Origin: Pseudobutyrivibrio xylanivorans DSM 14809
GTDB lineage: Bacteria; Bacillota; Clostridia; Lachnospirales; Lachnospiraceae
Direction of reading: 5' to 3'
Assembly: GCF_900141825.1 (NCBI RefSeq)
Contig: NZ_FQYQ01000024.1
Location: 1 to 41,176 of the forward strand
Length of the DNA stretch: 41,176 bases
The translations under genes and the position numbers were made by a program. Numbering within the stretch: position 1 is the stretch's first letter; each line of letters begins with the position of its first letter. Under the pieces are notes generated by a model. That model did no database searches. It worked only from the letters and a program-made list of their open reading frames with translations, and was not told the origin of the DNA. Of this stretch, positions 7,833-16,705 are shown one piece after another.

Positions 7833-9459
7833 TTAAAAATACCTCCGTAGTTTTCATAATCAGCTCAGGTAACACTCCAAAGCTGTATGGCACCTGCAAT
7901 CTCTCAGTGCTTTTGTGTGCGTCCTTTCCATAGACTCCAAAATTGACTGCCTTAATGTTTAACTTTTTAATCAGCTCCAATGGAAGTGGATATAGCTGCT
8001 GCATCTGTGGAAAATTTTGTTTAAGTGTAGCAATTGATTCCATGGAATCATCCAAGGATAAATAACTGCTGTCCGACAGGCTAGGGAAGAATCCGTCCAT
8101 TCTATATTCAATGTTATTTTCTTCCTCCACTACCTTGAGAATCTTTTCCAACTTCTCTAAAGCCTCATCATTTTTCTCTAAGGTATTATGTGGACAATAA
8201 GGTGTTGCATAGTAAAGCACTACAACTGGATGATAAATATTTGCCATTGCAAGCAAAATTCGTATATACGATACAGGAATCTCCCTTTTATCCACTCCAG
8301 CCTCCTGTAGCTTTACAGTCTCCTCAGCAAGAATTTTATCTATGGATTCATCCTGATTCTTTACCAGCTGATATAAATCTTCATATGACATAACAGACCA
8401 GCTGTTTTTTATCTGCTGAAAATCTTTTCCCGACTTTTCACAATAGCCTTTGTACTTAATATTCAAATCTGCCGATGCTCGTCTAACAGCCTTATCCCCT
8501 GCAGACACAAGCTTTTTAGTAATGTCTCTGACATCTGCATTCAGCACAAAATAATTAAAATATACCAAAGCTTCCTTGGCTGTCTGCACGTTATACCAGC
8601 CCTTCAAATCCTTACTTTTCAAAAGTGTAGGAGGCAGAGCATATTCCCCCTCGTAGGAATCCGAATACTCAGGATTCAAATTTAATTCCTTTATTAACTC
8701 TGCCATCACTGTAGTAGGATCATAGCCCTCGAAGCACTGTCCCACATGAGTCTCTCGACCCTGAATATAAAAACAGGGAAGAAGCTTTCCGCCAACACCT
8801 GTATAAATATAATGATGCTTATCTCCAGGATACATAGGACAGGTGTAGTCATTATTTATGGCAAGTACATAATCTAAGTCATATTCTTTCTTTAGCTTTT
8901 CAATTACTTCTATTCCCTCAATAATTCCAGTATGAAGATTTTCTTCAACAGGATTCAAAGACAAAAGAATATTTCCCGATAAATCACTGACGTGCTCTGA
9001 AAGCTCCTTAAGCAGTACCATAAATACTGCATCTCCGCTCTTCATATCACAGGCACCGCGACCAAAAAGATACTCACCAGACTCTAAATCCTTTTTTACT
9101 TCCTCTGGCAATTCAATTTCCTTTAACTGTTCTGCCAAGCCATCACAATCAAAGGCATAGCCGGCAAGAGCCCCATAATCTTCCACTCCCACCGTATCGG
9201 TGTGGCCATGGAAAATTATGGTTTTACTATTTTTATCCTTCTCCCCAAGTAAAAGTGCAAACACATTTCTTCGTTCTAACTGATCATTCTTTAATGTCTG
9301 CACTATAACCTGATTTGGATGTTCCTTGAAATAAGGAATTGACCTTAAATAATCTTCAATGAACACCCCTATATCTTTTTCTCCCTTTGTTGTATTTACA
9401 CTGCTTACAGCCACCATATCTTTTGTCAGCTGCAACATTTCTTCATTTATTTTCAACAT
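7822..9459 (-). CDS. rocB: RocB-like M20-family peptidase/deacylase
   Basis: A 545-residue member of the zinc M20 family, of the long RocB type that in Bacillus belongs to an arginine-use regulon but whose reaction is unknown. Metal and catalytic motifs are HGHTD (His86, Asp88), GRGACDMKSG and NPVEEN, the last with the catalytic Glu. I use the ATG at 9459. An upstream in-frame GTG at 9480 would add seven codons, but it sits in the 3' arm of a terminator hairpin, an unlikely place to start. It is the first gene of a five-gene operon with the deiminase-type hydrolase, aminotransferase, dehydrogenase and AEC carrier. Access to the operon is gated by the hairpin element at 9470-9513. Confidence 0.85.
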   Translation of the reverse strand: MLKINEEMLQLTKDMVAVSSVNTTKGEKDIGVFIEDYLRSIPYFKEHPNQVIVQTLKNDQLERRNVFALLLGEKDKNSKTIIFHGHTDTVGVEDYGALAGYAFDCDGLAEQLKEIELPEEVKKDLESGEYLFGRGACDMKSGDAVFMVLLKELSEHVSDLSGNILLSLNPVEENLHTGIIEGIEVIEKLKKEYDLDYVLAINNDYTCPMYPGDKHHYIYTGVGGKLLPCFYIQGRETHVGQCFEGYDPTTVMAELIKELNLNPEYSDSYEGEYALPPTLLKSKDLKGWYNVQTAKEALVYFNYFVLNADVRDITKKLVSAGDKAVRRASADLNIKYKGYCEKSGKDFQQIKNSWSVMSYEDLYQLVKNQDESIDKILAEETVKLQEAGVDKREIPVSYIRILLAMANIYHPVVVLYYATPYCPHNTLEKNDEALEKLEKILKVVEEENNIEYRMDGFFPSLSDSSYLSLDDSMESIATLKQNFPQMQQLYPLPLELIKKLNIKAVNFGVYGKDAHKSTERLQVPYSFGVLPELIMKTTEVFLNVC

Positions 9460-9469
9460 TTTCCCAAAA

Positions 9470-9513
9470 TAAAAAGGCACTACATCTCTTACAATGTAAA
9501 GCGCCTTTGCTTT
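9470..9513 (-). promoter_or_regulatory. Hexaloop/terminator attenuator before rocB (copy 1)
   Basis: The minus strand carries a small hairpin (9498-9513, stem AAAGC/GCTTT, loop AAAGGC). The loop is also the 5' arm of an intrinsic terminator (9470-9508, AAAGGC with GCCTTT, then TTTTT). The two folds cannot coexist. It begins about four bases after the ABC ATPase stop, and I see no promoter, so it appears to act inside the operon on read-through transcripts. It matches five other copies in the window. Confidence 0.72.
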
Positions 9514-9516
9514 CTC

Positions 9517-10260
9517 CTATATTACTTTGTCTAAAAATGTTTTAAGTCTTTCTGACTGTGGATGCTCGAAAATCTGCTCCGGTGTTCCCTGCTCAATTAG
9601 CTGGCCTGCATCCATGAAGACTACCTTGTCTGCTACTTCCCTTGCAAAGCCCATCTCATGGGTAACAACCACCATACTCATTCCCTGGGATGCCAGTTCT
9701 TTCATTACATCTAAAACTTCTCCAACCATCTCTGGATCCAAAGCTGATGTCGGTTCATCAAACAACATAATCTTAGGATTCATGCAAAGTGCTCTTACAA
9801 TTGCAATACGCTGTTTTTGACCACCTGAAAGTTGACTAGGATAAGCCGCCGCCCTATCCGCCAAACCAACTTTCTCTAAAAGCTCCATTGCATATTCTGT
9901 AGCTTCATCCTTAGACTTACCTAAAAGTCTAGTTGGTGCTATAGTAAGATTTTTTAATATGTTCATGTTAGGGAACAGATTGAAATGCTGAAATACCATT
10001 CCCATTTTTTGACGATGCTTGTTGATATCTGTCTTAGGATCTGTAATTAAAACATCATCTACAAATATATTTCCCTCTGTTGGAATCTCCAACAGGTTTA
10101 GAGAACGAAGTAATGTTGACTTTCCAGAACCAGATGGCCCTATAATTACAACCACCTCCCCCTCATCTACATTTATGGAAATATTATCCAGAGCCTTGAT
10201 TGTTCCCCCTTTATAATATTTCTTCAGGTTTTCCACTCGAATTATTTTGTTATCTTTCAT
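9517..10260 (-). CDS. Polar amino-acid ABC transporter, ATP-binding subunit
   Basis: A 247-residue ATPase of the GlnQ/ArtP type. It has Walker [11 protein letters not shown]-loop [10 protein letters not shown], signature LSGGQKQR, Walker [13 protein letters not shown] and the switch His in VVVTHEMGF. The ATG at 10260 is chosen over the longer frame at 10290 because it follows AGGAGG and overlaps the permease stop by 11 bases, the normal arrangement in these operons. It energises the permease and binding protein encoded just upstream for amino-acid uptake. The family cannot be resolved to one amino acid from sequence, but the linked arginine-type catabolic genes suggest arginine or another polar amino acid. 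Confidence 0.95.
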   Translation of the reverse strand: MKDNKIIRVENLKKYYKGGTIKALDNISINVDEGEVVVIIGPSGSGKSTLLRSLNLLEIPTEGNIFVDDVLITDPKTDINKHRQKMGMVFQHFNLFPNMNILKNLTIAPTRLLGKSKDEATEYAMELLEKVGLADRAAAYPSQLSGGQKQRIAIVRALCMNPKIMLFDEPTSALDPEMVGEVLDVMKELASQGMSMVVVTHEMGFAREVADKVVFMDAGQLIEQGTPEQIFEHPQSERLKTFLDKVI

Positions 10261-10981
10261 TAGCTCGTAACCTCCTTTCCAATTTTCCAACGAGATATGT
10301 TAATACAAGTACTAAAAGAAGGTAGATAGCTGCCACACCAAACAGTGGAAGAAATGCTGAAAATGTACGTCCTCGAATTAAATCTCCTGCCTTTGTTAAA
10401 TCAGTAATTCCGATATAACCTGCAATTGATGTCTCCTTAATCAATACAATGAACTCGTTGCAAAGAGCAGGCAAAACATTCTTTACCATCTGCGGAATAA
10501 TTATATGAAACATCGTCTGAAGGTAATTAAATCCTAATGAACGTCCTGCTTCAAACTGCCCCTCTGGCACAGCCATAATTCCTGCACGGATGATTTCTGC
10601 CACATAGGCACCTGAGTTAATTCCAAAAGCAAATACTGCTATCTGAACATCGTTATTTGATGTGGCAAATACAATAAAGTAAGCAATCAACAGCTGCACC
10701 ACTGTAGGTGTTCCTCGAATTACTGTCAGGTAGATTTTGCAGATTACATTACAAACACTTAATATGTAGTATCCTAGATTTTTCCTTTTCTTCAGACTTT
10801 CAATGTTCTTATCGTATGTTGAACGAATTGAAGCCACCACTGTTCCAAGAGCAATACCGATTAGCACCGCGAACAATGTAATTTCAAGTGTTACAAACAA
10901 TCCTTCAATGATTAGCTTATAGCGTTCGTTCTCAAGAAAAACAAATTTGAAATCTGAAATAAATTTACTGTGCCACATCAT
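10250..10981 (-). CDS. Polar amino-acid ABC transporter, permease subunit
   Basis: A 243-residue inner-membrane protein with about five membrane segments. It has the His/Glu/Gln-permease signature regions [12 protein letters not shown] and [11 protein letters not shown], followed by the EAA loop around [21 protein letters not shown] that contacts the ATPase. It begins two bases after the binding-protein stop and overlaps the ATPase start. It forms the translocation pathway of the importer, probably as a homodimer because only one permease gene is present. Confidence 0.94.
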   Translation of the reverse strand: MMWHSKFISDFKFVFLENERYKLIIEGLFVTLEITLFAVLIGIALGTVVASIRSTYDKNIESLKKRKNLGYYILSVCNVICKIYLTVIRGTPTVVQLLIAYFIVFATSNNDVQIAVFAFGINSGAYVAEIIRAGIMAVPEGQFEAGRSLGFNYLQTMFHIIIPQMVKNVLPALCNEFIVLIKETSIAGYIGITDLTKAGDLIRGRTFSAFLPLFGVAAIYLLLVLVLTYLVGKLERRLRANER

Positions 10982-10983
10982 CC

Positions 10984-11760
10984 TTAGTCCTCAGCAGAAA
11001 TATATTTGCTTACAATTGAATCAATTGTTCCATCAGCCTTAAGCTTAGCTAATGCATCATTAATCTTTTCAAGAAGCTCTTCATCATTCTTTGAAACACA
11101 GATTGCATATTCTTCTTCGGCGTATGCTGAATCAAGTAATTCAAGTCCATCATTTGCCTTTACATATGCTTTTGCTGGCTCGTTATCAATGATTACACAA
11201 TCGACCTTTCCTGAAGCCAATGCCTGAACTGCATCAGGACCTGTTTTATAACGAACAATGGCATCATCACCGTAATCTTCTGTAGCGTAGATATCACCAG
11301 TTGTGTCCTGCTGAACACCAATCTTTTTCTCTGATGAAATATCGTCAATGGACTTAATATCTGAACCACTTGGAACGATAACTGACTGAACAGCCACAGC
11401 ATATGTATCTGAGAAATTTACACTCTTTTTTCTCTCATCTGTAACTGTCATACCAGCCATTCCCATGCTGTATTTACCACTCTCTACACCCGCGATAATA
11501 GAACCAAACTCCACATCCTCAATAACAAGTTCAAAGTTCAATTCTTCTGCAATCTTTTCAGCTATCTCAACGTCAATTCCTTCGTACTCTCCATTTTCAA
11601 CGAATTCATATGGAGGGAATGTAGCATTTGTTGCCATTATCAACTCACCTTCATAGTCTCCAGCCTTTGTCACACTAGCTGCAGACCCACAGCCTGTCAT
11701 CACTGCCATAGCAACTACCAGTGTCATTATCAATGCTACTAATTTTTTTCGTTCCATCAT
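10984..11760 (-). CDS. Amino-acid ABC transporter substrate-binding lipoprotein
   Basis: A 258-residue type 3 solute-binding protein. The chosen ATG (11760) follows GGAAGG and begins a lipoprotein signal MMERKKLVALIM ending in the lipobox MTGCGS, so it would be anchored outside the membrane at the Cys. The mature part shows the family pattern FPPYEFVENGEYEGIDVEIAEKI and MAGMTVTDERKKSVNFS. It captures a polar amino acid for the permease/ATPase encoded next. An upstream in-frame extension to 11835 reads through the leader terminator and is not credible. Expression should depend on the promoter at 11874-11903 and the attenuator at 11809-11851. Confidence 0.94.
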   Translation of the reverse strand: MMERKKLVALIMTLVVAMAVMTGCGSAASVTKAGDYEGELIMATNATFPPYEFVENGEYEGIDVEIAEKIAEELNFELVIEDVEFGSIIAGVESGKYSMGMAGMTVTDERKKSVNFSDTYAVAVQSVIVPSGSDIKSIDDISSEKKIGVQQDTTGDIYATEDYGDDAIVRYKTGPDAVQALASGKVDCVIIDNEPAKAYVKANDGLELLDSAYAEEEYAICVSKNDEELLEKINDALAKLKADGTIDSIVSKYISAED

Positions 11761-11808
11761 ACCATTACCTTCCTTTTCGTTTATTAACGTAAATGCGTTT
11801 TTGAATAC

Positions 11809-11851
11809 AAAAAAAGGGCATATGTCATTTGACATATGCCCCTTTGCACAT
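11809..11851 (-). promoter_or_regulatory. Hexaloop/terminator attenuator of the amino-acid transporter (copy 2)
   Basis: A 6-bp hairpin (11834-11851, ATGTGC/GCATAT, loop AAAGGG) overlaps a strong terminator. The terminator stem GGGCATATGTC/GACATATGCCC (816-826 with 831-841 of the 11 kb block) is followed by seven Ts at 11809-11815. It lies just downstream of a near-perfect promoter and upstream of the transporter ribosome binding site. A third fold is possible: 11843-11851 also pairs perfectly with 11865-11873, which would sequester the 5' arm of the small hairpin. Confidence 0.85.
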
Positions 11852-11873
11852 CGACGTTTTATTTATGTGCAAA

Positions 11874-11903
11874 ATTATATCTATCCTTTATTTTGTTTGT
11901 CAA
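11874..11903 (-). promoter_or_regulatory. Promoter of the amino-acid transporter operon
   Basis: The minus strand has consensus TTGACA (11898-11903) and consensus TATAAT (11874-11879), 18 bases apart. Predicted transcription starts near 11867, about 16 bases before the small hairpin of attenuator copy 2. Such a strong promoter followed at once by a terminator points to control after initiation. Confidence 0.88.
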
Positions 11904-11962
11904 CAAGAATGTTTATAACACTTTTGTGTATATTTATACTGCGTTAGAAATAGATTTTATTG

Positions 11963-14539
11963 TTAATTCTTAAAGCAAATTATCCTTTCTTTTTTCATAT
12001 CATTACACAGCATAAATCCCATATTACTTACATCGTATATACGAATTATCTCCTTGAGACTATCATACTTTGAATCAAACTCCTCAAGTATATTTTTACA
12101 ATCCTTCAAAAGCTCCATGTTGAAAATCTTAGTCTTATCATTTTCAAAAATAGCATTATAAAGAATTCCTGATTCCACCAAATCCTGAAAGAAATGGCTG
12201 CCATAAGAAAGCTCCGGATTGTATCCTGCTTCAGAATTTGCAATCTCACAAATGGCCTCGAATTCGCTGATATCTGCAAATGATGTTGGCACGCCAAGCT
12301 CTGGTGAAGTGGTACCAATGCGCCCCGGCACCATAAGAAGCAGCTTCTTGCCAGAATCCCTCATCTTCCAGTTTATAGTTCCAATGGCATTTGCGATGGT
12401 ATATTTGTCCTTGTAGTCCATGTTGTAATAATTTACAGGATCCACATAGACAATCATATCAAGCTTCTCAGAACGAGACAGTCCCATTGCCGACTTCTCA
12501 CATTCGAACAGTACCTTTTCAGCTCCAATCTCATCAGGCATTTCAAAGTCTCCCGAGTCCTCAAAAACCTGCAGAGGCCGGCACTGAAGTATGTTGATTA
12601 CATAATCCCCATCCTCAGAAAAATTAATGGTAAACTCTGTATCCACAGGATAGTCATATTCCTTCTGAATTGTCCCCAATATGTCCTTCATCTGAGCCAT
12701 AATCTCCTGTTTTTCCACAATGCCCTGACAGGATATAAACTGGATATCACGGTTGTGTCCCTGTTCCCTGAATAATCGCTCCACATCAAAGTCATGCTCC
12801 AACAATAGTCGCTGAAGATAATACGGCATAAACGGCTTAATCACATCCAGCTCCACCTGCTGCAATTTTCCTTCACTTCTGTTTATCAGTTCCAGCTTCT
12901 TCTGTGAATATTTATGCTTCTCCCCACAGTCTCTTGCAGTAGTAGCCTTTGGATTATCCAAACTTACAAGTCTTGGATAGGAGCCTTCCGTTCTATCTAC
13001 TGCCGATGTTCCAAGTCCCATAACAAGGCGTAGCATTCCAGCCTCAGGGTCTAGGCTTTCCATAAATCTGTATGGACTGTAGGAATAGCCAACACCTGCC
13101 GCACAAGGCATATAATATTCACCATAATAGGAGCCTGATACTCTCTGAATCAAAAGTGCCATCTGCTCATCACGGGCCTGAAGACCACGTCTATTTCTGT
13201 AATCCAATGCAGACTTACTCATGGTGCTGGCATATACTGTTCTGATAGCATCCTCTAGCTCATTTAATCTCTGATCCATATCACCGGCATTTGGGCAGAA
13301 AACTGATTCGTATTTTCCAGCAAATGCATTTCCAAAGCCATCCTCCAGAATAGAGCTGGACCTTACGATAATTGGGTCCTGACCATAATATTCCAATAAC
13401 TTTACCAGCTCCTCTTCCATATCACGGGAAAATTTTCCATCTAACAATCGCTGAGCAAATTCATCAGCCAGACTGAAGTATTCTTCTGGCTTTCTCTGAC
13501 GCACCCTAATATCCCAAAAATGATTTTCCACAATGAATGTATAGAACACATCAGAGCCTACATAGAAGGAATCATGAGGCTCGAACTTTTCCAAAATATC
13601 AGGTCTGTTATTCTCTATTATCTTTCTTGCCAAAAGCATTCCGCATGCCTTACCGCCAATCATGCCAGTACCTATCATTCTGCTTTTCACATGAAGATAG
13701 TCCTCTGGCTTGAAGTTCTCCTTTATCATGACACGCATTCGCTCATCTCTTGTCATCATGATATTGCACATCCTGCTGCACTGTTCGGTCACATCAATGC
13801 CATTTTCATTCATGGTTGCAGTCATGTCGAAAAATCTATCCCAGCTGTCTTTGTTATCCCTGTCGGCACTGTTTGCTTCTTTTTCCAAAAGCTGATAAAA
13901 ATGGCTGGCTCTCACACCGTCAAGCATCGGTGCAAACGTCCCTGCCTCTGGCTCATAAACGTGTGGTAAAAACATTGTTTCAGAATAACGGTTCCACACC
14001 TTATCCGGTCTTACAAATACATTATTCTTGTCAGAATATACATCTAAAAACAACTGGGTTGTATCACGAATTTTTGCAATAGCTTTAAAAGAATGTTTTC
14101 CTCGAATCAGAGGGAAGAATGCAACTGTATCCAGTTGAAAAAGATATGGACAGGTCACCTGGAAGAAATTTCCCATCATAAGGTCTGTGGCCCAGGCAGT
14201 CTGTAGCTCAGAAAGGCAGTCGAAAACATAGAAGGCGTCAACGCCCTCCTTCTCAATTATTTCATGGATGTCCACTGTGAAGGTTTCAAATCTGTGGGAC
14301 AGCTCCACATTTACAATCTTCAAGCCTTCCTGTGGCTCAAACAGGGGCTCATGGCTGGCAAACCTGATATAAATCAGGTTTTTTCCATCCTCTATTGCCT
14401 GCTGCACGTATGGCCCTGCAAACAGTTTAAAATCTTTCAGACTATCCACTCGCCAAACCACATTATCCCCCAGTCGAATGTTATCAAACTGCTCATCCAT
14501 CTGTGGAATTCCAGAACACACTCTATCAAACGCTGCCAT
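11963..14539 (-). CDS. PEP/pyruvate-binding (PPDK N-domain) protein with KaiC-like N-terminus
   Basis: An 858-residue protein. The middle (about 290-640) resembles the nucleotide-grasp domain of pyruvate phosphate dikinase/PEP synthase: GMIGGKACGMLLARKI, then DPIIVRSSSILEDGFGNAFAGKYES. I find no phospho-histidine swivel motif (TSHAAI type) or PEP-binding barrel, so it is not a complete PPDK or PEP synthase. The first 230 residues look KaiC/RadA-like (SGIPQMDEQFDNIRLGDNVVW) but have no GxxxxGKT at the expected place. The ATG at 14539 follows GGGGAGG; the longer frame starts inside the attenuator. The role is unknown. The leader carries the same hexaloop element as nitrogen genes here, suggesting a nitrogen-responsive function. 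Confidence 0.75.
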   Translation of the reverse strand: MAAFDRVCSGIPQMDEQFDNIRLGDNVVWRVDSLKDFKLFAGPYVQQAIEDGKNLIYIRFASHEPLFEPQEGLKIVNVELSHRFETFTVDIHEIIEKEGVDAFYVFDCLSELQTAWATDLMMGNFFQVTCPYLFQLDTVAFFPLIRGKHSFKAIAKIRDTTQLFLDVYSDKNNVFVRPDKVWNRYSETMFLPHVYEPEAGTFAPMLDGVRASHFYQLLEKEANSADRDNKDSWDRFFDMTATMNENGIDVTEQCSRMCNIMMTRDERMRVMIKENFKPEDYLHVKSRMIGTGMIGGKACGMLLARKIIENNRPDILEKFEPHDSFYVGSDVFYTFIVENHFWDIRVRQRKPEEYFSLADEFAQRLLDGKFSRDMEEELVKLLEYYGQDPIIVRSSSILEDGFGNAFAGKYESVFCPNAGDMDQRLNELEDAIRTVYASTMSKSALDYRNRRGLQARDEQMALLIQRVSGSYYGEYYMPCAAGVGYSYSPYRFMESLDPEAGMLRLVMGLGTSAVDRTEGSYPRLVSLDNPKATTARDCGEKHKYSQKKLELINRSEGKLQQVELDVIKPFMPYYLQRLLLEHDFDVERLFREQGHNRDIQFISCQGIVEKQEIMAQMKDILGTIQKEYDYPVDTEFTINFSEDGDYVINILQCRPLQVFEDSGDFEMPDEIGAEKVLFECEKSAMGLSRSEKLDMIVYVDPVNYYNMDYKDKYTIANAIGTINWKMRDSGKKLLLMVPGRIGTTSPELGVPTSFADISEFEAICEIANSEAGYNPELSYGSHFFQDLVESGILYNAIFENDKTKIFNMELLKDCKNILEEFDSKYDSLKEIIRIYDVSNMGFMLCNDMKKERIICFKN

Positions 14540-14569
14540 AAAAACCTCCCCTAATCCAAGTCCGTATAA

Positions 14570-14610
14570 TAAAAAAGGGCGCATGCTACCTGTAGCAAAC
14601 GCCTTTGTCT
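14570..14610 (-). promoter_or_regulatory. Hexaloop/terminator attenuator before the PPDK-like gene (copy 3)
   Basis: A small hairpin (14597-14610, AGAC/GTTT, loop AAAGGC) shares its loop with the 5' arm of a terminator at 14570-14606 (outer pairing AAAGG/CCTTT, inner arm TGCTA/TAGCA, then six Ts). The terminator stem has a bulge and a mismatch, so it is weaker than other copies. It also serves as the only visible terminator for glmS, so glmS read-through and the downstream gene would be controlled together. Confidence 0.75.
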
Positions 14611-14617
14611 TTATTTA

Positions 14618-14646
14618 ACTTTACATCTATTTGGGCTGATATTCAA
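14618..14646 (-). promoter_or_regulatory. Possible promoter of the PPDK-like gene
   Basis: The minus strand has TTGAAT (14641-14646), a 17-base spacer and TAAAGT (14618-14623). The -10 is a moderate match. Transcription would start around 14611, exactly at the 5' arm of the small hairpin. A nearby hairpin just upstream (GGGTTGA/TCAGCCC, 14634-14650) overlaps this promoter. Confidence 0.45.
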
Positions 14647-14693
14647 CCCTCGTTGTAGTCCGGTCCTGAAATTCCGTATCTATTCCATAAACA

Positions 14694-16508
14694 TTATTCA
14701 ACTGTAACAACTTTTGCCAAATTTCTTGGCTTATCCACATCAAGCCCCTTATCAGCAGAAACAAAATAGCAGTAAATCTGCAGGGCTACGATTTCTGGGA
14801 ACGCCATATACTCATCTTCCAGATCTGGCAATCCGATAACATGATATTCCTCAGAAAACTCTCCTTTTAGTTCGTTCTTTGCAAGCAGTACGACATTTGC
14901 ACCACGAGCCCTTATCTCCTTAACATTTGAAAGAGATTTAGGTATCAAATGAGTCTGTGTAACTGCTGCAATAACTGGAGTTCCCTCTGAAATAAGTGCA
15001 ATTGGTCCGTGCTTAAGTTCACCGGATGCATAGGCTTCCGAGTGAATATATGAAATCTCCTTAAGCTTAAGAGCACCTTCCATGAGAACATAATAATCAA
15101 GTCCCCTGCCTATCATAAACAAGTCTGATGCAGTAATTACTTCCTTTGCAAGCCTGTGAATAAAGTCCTTCTGTCCAAGGACTGTCTGAATTGCCTCTGG
15201 CACTTTTCGTAAGTTATCAATAGCTGAAGCAACATCTTCCTCACTCATCTTACCTCTGACAGTAGCAGTTTTTAATGCAACCAAATAGAAGATAAGAAGC
15301 TGAGTTGTATATGCCTTTGTACTGGCAACAGCAATCTCTGGACCTGCATCTGTATAGAGTGTATAATCTGCCACTCTTGAAATGGAAGAACCACGAACAT
15401 TAAGAATAGCAAGGCAAAGTGCTCCGTTTTCCTTAGCCTTGTTCATGGCTTCAAGGGTGTCTATTGTCTCACCTGACTGTGAAACAGCGATAAACAAAGT
15501 ATCACTGTCAAGAACAGTGTCTGAATAGATAAATTCTGATGCCATCTCGATTTCCACAGGGATACCACACCATTTCTTAAAGAGCTGTGCCCCCATCATG
15601 CCAGCATGCAAAGCTGTTCCACAGGCCACTATACAAATTCTGTTGAAGGACTGTAGAGCTTTATCCAGCTCACCATTAAATCCTAACTCTATTTCATTAT
15701 TGAGTAAGTAATTGGAAAGAATTCTGCGAATGCATGAAGGCTGTTCGAAAATTTCTTTTGCCATGTAATAAGGGAATCCCATTTTATCAACAGCAGAAAC
15801 CTCCCAATCGACCTTAGTCAACTGTACTTCCACTGGATTCTCATCAAAATCTTCGACAGTATATCCTGAAGGTGTCATTGTGAGAAATAAGTCTTCTCCT
15901 AAGACATAGTACTCCTTTGCATAGGCATAAAGAGCCGCCGGATCAGATGCAAGAATTGTCTGCTCGTCGGTCTTTGCTACAACAATAGGGCTGACATTTC
16001 TGACTGCAAAAATGGTATCAGGAATATCATCAAACATAATTACAAATGCAAAGGTACCCTTTAGCTTTTTGATAGTACGTTTGATTGCTTCCTTTGGATT
16101 GCCTTTATAAAATTTATCAATCAGAGCAGCGACCACCTCAGTATCTGTCTCAGAAACAAGCTTATCTTCCAGTTCGAACTCCTCTTTTAAAAGGGCATAG
16201 TTTTCGATAATACCGTTGTGAACAAGAGTAACTTTTCCTGATTTATGAGGATGGGCATTTTTATCGCTGACACCACCGTGTGTCGCCCATCTGGTATGAC
16301 CAATGCCGCAGCTAAAATCAGCGTTTGATGGAGCAATCTCTCTCAAATCACTGACTCTGCCCTGGCATTTATAAATCACAGACTGACACTCGCTATTTCG
16401 TCGCACCGCAAGTCCAGCACTGTCGTACCCTCTGTACTCTAATAACTCTAACCCGTTTAAAATATTCGCTAAAGCATCATTTCCAATGAATCCAATAATT
16501 CCACACAT
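14694..16508 (-). CDS. glmS: Glutamine-fructose-6-phosphate aminotransferase (isomerising)
   Basis: A 604-residue complete GlmS that makes glucosamine-6-phosphate from fructose-6-phosphate and glutamine, the first step to UDP-GlcNAc for peptidoglycan. It begins MCGIIGFIGN, with Cys2 the glutaminase nucleophile after Met removal, and has GHTRWATHG and the HNGIIENY segment in the amidotransferase domain (about 2-220). Two sugar-isomerase domains follow (about 285-410 with CGTALHAG and SQSGETIDT; about 455-590). It ends in the invariant DKPRNLAKVVTVE. It is expressed alone from the promoter at 16764-16792 and controlled by the ribozyme upstream. Confidence 0.98.
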   Translation of the reverse strand: MCGIIGFIGNDALANILNGLELLEYRGYDSAGLAVRRNSECQSVIYKCQGRVSDLREIAPSNADFSCGIGHTRWATHGGVSDKNAHPHKSGKVTLVHNGIIENYALLKEEFELEDKLVSETDTEVVAALIDKFYKGNPKEAIKRTIKKLKGTFAFVIMFDDIPDTIFAVRNVSPIVVAKTDEQTILASDPAALYAYAKEYYVLGEDLFLTMTPSGYTVEDFDENPVEVQLTKVDWEVSAVDKMGFPYYMAKEIFEQPSCIRRILSNYLLNNEIELGFNGELDKALQSFNRICIVACGTALHAGMMGAQLFKKWCGIPVEIEMASEFIYSDTVLDSDTLFIAVSQSGETIDTLEAMNKAKENGALCLAILNVRGSSISRVADYTLYTDAGPEIAVASTKAYTTQLLIFYLVALKTATVRGKMSEEDVASAIDNLRKVPEAIQTVLGQKDFIHRLAKEVITASDLFMIGRGLDYYVLMEGALKLKEISYIHSEAYASGELKHGPIALISEGTPVIAAVTQTHLIPKSLSNVKEIRARGANVVLLAKNELKGEFSEEYHVIGLPDLEDEYMAFPEIVALQIYCYFVSADKGLDVDKPRNLAKVVTVE

Positions 16509-16569
16509 AATTTATTCCTCATCCTTTCTATGAATGACAGCTACACTGTTAAATTTATTGTTAATACCT

Positions 16570-16705
16570 ATCGCACTGTTTTTGTTTTGCAGTTACCTGC
16601 ATATTTGCCAATGCGTACGCGCTAGGCTGCACGGGAGGGCACCCGCCGAATTTTCGAAAATCCCTCCTCCTCGTTAACCAGTATTAACTGGTGCATGGCG
16701 CTAAA
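16570..16705 (-). ncRNA. glmS ribozyme-riboswitch
   Basis: About 60-195 bases upstream of glmS the minus strand shows the conserved glmS ribozyme core. It has AGCGCC at the cleavage site (cleavage between 16702 and 16701), a short hairpin ACCAGT-TAAT-ACTGGT, the TTAACGAGG segment, then GGCGGGTGCCCTCCCG, and a 3' pseudoknot-type tail with GGTAACTGC. In this family glucosamine-6-phosphate acts as cofactor for self-cleavage, which lowers glmS mRNA. The 3' boundary is approximate. Confidence 0.93.

Noticed and set aside
9460-9480. GTG at 9480 as the start of the RocB-like gene
   Set aside because: It lies in the 3' arm of the terminator hairpin; family proteins start near MLKINEE, so the ATG at 9459 is preferred.
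11963-14539. Complete PEP synthase or pyruvate phosphate dikinase
   Set aside because: No phospho-histidine swivel motif and no PEP-binding barrel motif can be found in the 858 residues.
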